Assembly: GCF_009372215.1 (NCBI RefSeq)
Contig: NZ_LWRV01000053.1
Coordinates: forward strand, 1 to 36,087
Direction of reading: 5' to 3'
From: Acinetobacter portensis
GTDB lineage: Bacteria; Pseudomonadota; Gammaproteobacteria; Pseudomonadales; Moraxellaceae
Length of the DNA stretch: 36,087 nt
Shown here: one piece after another, positions 33,343-36,087 of the stretch
Layout: every line of letters starts with the position of its first letter
How positions within the stretch are numbered: the first letter of the stretch is position 1
Translations under genes and position numbers: made by a program
The notes under the pieces: model-generated
The model's database searches: none
What the model was told of the DNA's origin: nothing
The model's input: only the letters and a program-made list of their open reading frames with translations

Positions 33343-34665
33343 ATGAAGAAACTGACTCAAGCCGACTTTCAAGAACGTCGTGACATTCTTGCAGGGGAAA
33401 TGGGGCTACGTAGCATTGCAATTATTGCAACAAGCCCCGTCGCAATGCGTAATAACGATGCAGATTATAAATTTCGAGCAGACAGTAGTTTCTTTTATTT
33501 AACGGGCTTTGCAGAACCTGAAGCAGTTGCTGTTATTGAAACCTTTGATACAGAAGAGGAAGGCTATTGTTATAGTTTATTCTGCCGTGAACGTAACCGT
33601 GAAATGGAAATTTGGAATGGTTATAGAGCAGGTGTAGATGGTGCAATAGAAGATTATGAAGCAGATGAAGCTTTTGCAATTGATACCTTAGATGAAGAAA
33701 TTATTGGAAAATTACTCAATAAAGATAAAGCTTTTTATCGTATTGGTCATGATTCAGATTTCGATATACGTGTTGCAAAATGGGTCAAACAAGCAGAAGA
33801 AAATCAACGTGGTGGCTTTAATACACCTGCACGCTTAATACAATTAAATCGAATTATTGATGAAATGCGTTTACATAAGTCTGCCGATGAAATTGAGCTT
33901 ATGCAAATTGCATCAGACATTAGTGCAGAAGCGCATACACGTGCAATGCAAACCGTTAAACCAAACATGATGGAATATGCTTTAGAAGCTGAATTGAATT
34001 ATGTCTTTGGTAAAAATGGTTGCGTACCATCGTATAACAGCATTGTTGGTGGCGGTAAAAATGCCTGCATTTTACATTATGTTGAAAATGATCAAGTGCT
34101 TAAAGATGGCGATTTAGTCCTTATTGACGCTGCATGTGAATATCAACTTTATGCATCTGACATTACGCGTACTTTTCCTGTGAATGGTAAGTTTAATGCA
34201 GAGCAAAAAGCTTTATACAATATTGTTTTAGATTCTCAAATTGCTGCAATTGATGCGGTAAGAATAGGAAACTCATATAAAGAACCTCATAACGTTGCGG
34301 TAAAAATCTTGGTTCAAGGTTTACTCGATTTAGGTATTATGCAAGGCGATTTAGAGCAAATTATTGCAAGTGAGCATTATCGCCAGTTTTATATGCATGG
34401 CACAGGACATTGGTTAGGTATGGATGTGCATGATGTAGGTTCATATAAACAGAATGGTAGATGGCGTAATTATGAAGAGGGAATGGTGGTAACTATTGAG
34501 CCTGGTCTTTATATTGCACCTGATGATTCCACTGTAGATGAAAAATGGCGTGGTATTGGTATTCGTATTGAAGACGATGTTGTGGTCACAAAAAATGGTC
34601 CATTGGTTTTAACCAAAAATGTAGTAAAAACGGTTGAAGATATTGAAGCATTGATGGCGTTATAA
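33343..34665 (+). CDS. pepP: Xaa-Pro aminopeptidase (aminopeptidase P)
   Basis: A 440-residue M24-family metallopeptidase that removes an N-terminal residue before proline. Dinuclear metal ligands are D262 (LIDAA), D273 (ASDITRTF), H356 (HGTGHWLG), E386 (IEPGLY) and E410 (IRIEDD). The N-terminal creatinase-like domain carries FRADSSFFYLTGFAEPEA. The length is that of E. coli PepP. It follows ygfB in the conserved ygfB-pepP-ubiH order, but here no ubiH follows: a terminator and an accessory protease gene come next. Ribosome site weak (AGAAG). Confidence 0.95.
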   Translation: MKKLTQADFQERRDILAGEMGLRSIAIIATSPVAMRNNDADYKFRADSSFFYLTGFAEPEAVAVIETFDTEEEGYCYSLFCRERNREMEIWNGYRAGVDGAIEDYEADEAFAIDTLDEEIIGKLLNKDKAFYRIGHDSDFDIRVAKWVKQAEENQRGGFNTPARLIQLNRIIDEMRLHKSADEIELMQIASDISAEAHTRAMQTVKPNMMEYALEAELNYVFGKNGCVPSYNSIVGGGKNACILHYVENDQVLKDGDLVLIDAACEYQLYASDITRTFPVNGKFNAEQKALYNIVLDSQIAAIDAVRIGNSYKEPHNVAVKILVQGLLDLGIMQGDLEQIIASEHYRQFYMHGTGHWLGMDVHDVGSYKQNGRWRNYEEGMVVTIEPGLYIAPDDSTVDEKWRGIGIRIEDDVVVTKNGPLVLTKNVVKTVEDIEALMAL

Positions 34666-34696
34666 AACCTGAGTGTTTTTGCAGTACATGAATATG

Positions 34697-34730
34697 AGCC
34701 AAAGTAGAAGGAATTCTATTTTGGCTTTTT
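34697..34730 (+). terminator. pepP terminator
   Basis: AGCCAAAGTAGAA-GGAA-TTCTATTTTGGCT, a 13-bp stem with one G-U pair, followed by TTTT. Confidence 0.88.
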
Positions 34731-35010
34731 CTATGAGTTGATTTGAATTTGAATAGATTTACTTGAGTTAGAGTTAAAATTTTTTAAGTACCACATTTAG
34801 CTTGCTTGTATGAAATTTTTATATTGTAGTAAGATACGATCCTGTGTTTTTTGATTAAAATTTCTTAATAATTTGGAATAATTCTATATATTAATTTATG
34901 ATAAAAAAACAAAATATTTGCATTTTAATGAATGAATATTCATGAAAAAATTCACTTTAATTGTGGGGATGATAGAAAAATAGCAATGAAACTGGATCTT
35001 GGTAAGGTAT

Positions 35011-35040
35011 AAATTAAAATTAAAATTAAAATTAAAATTT
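35011..35040. repeat. hexanucleotide tandem repeat
   Basis: AAATTA is repeated four times with a partial fifth unit ending AAATTT. It lies about 270 bases upstream of the subtilase start codon. Its copy number could vary by replication slippage; any effect on expression is speculative. Confidence 0.7.
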
Positions 35041-35312
35041 TTATAAGTTTTTTGCACCATTTAAGATTACTAAACAACCGATTTATAATAAATTATGAAA
35101 ATTAAGTGTATATAACTCCAATTAGAAAATTATCCTTGATCCTCTTGAAACTTTTAAAACATAAAGCAAAACGGTTTTCTAAATACAAAAGGCAATAAAA
35201 ACCCTACTAAATTATTATACTTTTCCATCAACTTGAAACAAAGTTCTAATATCTTTATTATTTATTTTTACTAATCAATAAATTTAATTACTATTAATAA
35301 ATAAGGGTGGAA

Positions 35313-36083
35313 ATGAAAACTTTATTCAAGGAAAAAACGTTAAGTATTGTCTTACGTAGTATCCTTTTAGGATGTCCTATTCTTGTGGCTCCTCATACCT
35401 TTGCAGCTGCAACAAACTATCAAACAGAAGAATTTAAAGCTAATTGGGGCTTAAATTCTATTGGTGCTCATCATGCTTATGAAAAAGGCTATACGGGTAA
35501 AGGTGTTGCAATTGGCGTTTCAGATTCAGATTTTCCAGCGGGCATTCATGAATTAATTAACAATCTTACTTTTGTCGCGCCTAATAAAAAAGGTAAAGAA
35601 CACGATGCAAGTTTAGTGATTGGTAATGATGTTACCAACGATTTTGACCCTGCAAAATACAAACATGGTGCACATGTGTCAGGTATTATTGCAGGACAAA
35701 AAGATAATATAGGAATGCATGGGGTAGCATATGGTTCCAAATTATTTGTTCAGAATATGGCAAATAATATTTATCCGTTAATTGATGGTACTTCTGTTCG
35801 AGTAATTAATAATAGCTGGGGAACGGAAAATGATGCGCATTACGGAATAGATGCAAATAATCCGAAATATGCAGATTTGACTGGGATTGATGGTAAAACT
35901 CAATTTAACCTAAGAGACTATAAAGAAGCGAATAGTAAAAATAGACCACTTGAATTTTTAGAAAAAGTTTTAGATAAACAAACAGGAATCACGATTAAAG
36001 ATGCTGTAGATGCGACAACGGATACCATTTTTGTAGGTGGTGTTAGGTATGATGTAAAGAATGATAAATCTAGGGTCTGTTGA
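35313..36083 (+). pseudogene. secreted subtilase (S8), NalP/SphB1-like, interrupted
   Basis: 256 residues of a peptidase S8 domain protein. An extended signal peptide (basic MKTLFKEKTLSIVLRS, hydrophobic core, cleavage near TFAAA) leads to ANWGLNSIGAHHAYEKGYTGKGVAIGVSDSDF, where D71 is the catalytic Asp. The catalytic His is H118 in HGAHVSGIIAG, and VINNSWG matches the oxyanion-region block. The catalytic Ser and any translocator barrel are missing: the frame ends DKSRVC-stop exactly where an IS-end-like sequence begins, so the gene is interrupted. Subtilase autotransporters such as NalP and SphB1 process surface proteins. ATG 35313 was chosen for AAGG six bases upstream; GTG 35307 is possible. 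Confidence 0.78.
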
Positions 36084-36087
36084 CATT
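36073..36087. mobile_element. probable left end of an insertion sequence
   Basis: The last 15 bases, GGGTCTGTTGACATT, break the subtilase frame and resemble the terminal repeats of IS5-family (IS427/IS1031-like) elements; they are preceded by TA, a common target for that group. The rest of the element lies outside the window, so this is inference from 15 bases and context. Confidence 0.4.

Larger units (their letters stand above)
34666..35312. other. AT-rich region before the subtilase gene
   Basis: No coding sign. It contains the pepP terminator (34697-34730) and a hexanucleotide run at 35011-35040. The upstream part of the subtilase gene must hold its promoter, but no convincing -35/-10 pair stands out. 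Very low GC content is consistent with foreign DNA. Confidence 0.5.

Noticed and set aside
1..36087. CRISPR array, tRNA or rRNA genes, prophage
   Set aside because: I found no regularly spaced repeats, tRNA-like cloverleaf with CCA-type end, rRNA sequence or phage structural genes.

Overview
The window looks like an Acinetobacter (Moraxellaceae) chromosome segment. The DNA is AT-rich. Several genes have typical Acinetobacter relatives: the long-form isocitrate lyase, a CraA/MdfA-type exporter, and the ygfB / coiled-coil / zapA / 6S RNA / pepP neighbourhood. No species call is possible from sequence reading alone.

Layout. 1-503: the 3' end of an IS5-family transposase followed by what looks like half of a DUF2798 gene, an old insertion scar. 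579-6805: a small lipoprotein, a quinone oxidoreductase-like protein, an unassigned conserved protein, a CitMHS citrate transporter, a PaeA/YtfL-like CBS-domain protein and a LysR regulator. 7437-13112: isocitrate lyase (aceA), a VirK/DUF535 protein, a PlsC-like acyltransferase, a small lipoprotein and glutamate dehydrogenase. 13180-25097: a sugar-acid catabolic island with a GntR/FadR-type regulator, an arabinonate-type IlvD/Edd dehydratase, an ACS-family transporter, an AraD1/GguC-type FAH-family enzyme, a 2-oxoglutarate semialdehyde dehydrogenase, a LysR regulator, an SMP-30-type lactonase, a second MFS transporter and a LamB-like porin. 25520-28371: a MetE-like protein lacking both zinc-ligand cysteines, then a methylenetetrahydrofolate reductase fused to a Cys-rich MTHFR_C domain. 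28453-31328: an MdfA/CraA exporter, queH and a small membrane protein. 31415-34665: housekeeping genes (6S RNA, zapA, a coiled-coil gene, ygfB-like, pepP). 34666-36087: a subtilase gene cut off next to what looks like an IS end at the window edge.

How the genes fit together. The island encodes the non-phosphorylating (Weimberg-type) route: aldonolactone is hydrolysed to aldonate, dehydrated to a 2-keto-3-deoxy acid, dehydrated again to 2-oxoglutarate semialdehyde, and oxidised to 2-oxoglutarate. No aldose dehydrogenase is present; periplasmic oxidation by an enzyme encoded elsewhere would fit. Glutamate dehydrogenase and isocitrate lyase next door also act around 2-oxoglutarate and isocitrate, but co-regulation is not shown. 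Two identical 13-bp palindromes flank the divergent dehydratase/transporter promoters. A different 19-bp element is shared by the LysR gene's own promoter and the lactonase promoter. Together these suggest two-layer control.

Most novel candidates are the zinc-ligand-less MetE-like protein beside the MTHFR fusion, the enlarged coiled-coil gene abutting zapA, a 13-bp-arm stem in the aceA leader, a 12-bp-arm stem in the pepP leader, and the interrupted subtilase.
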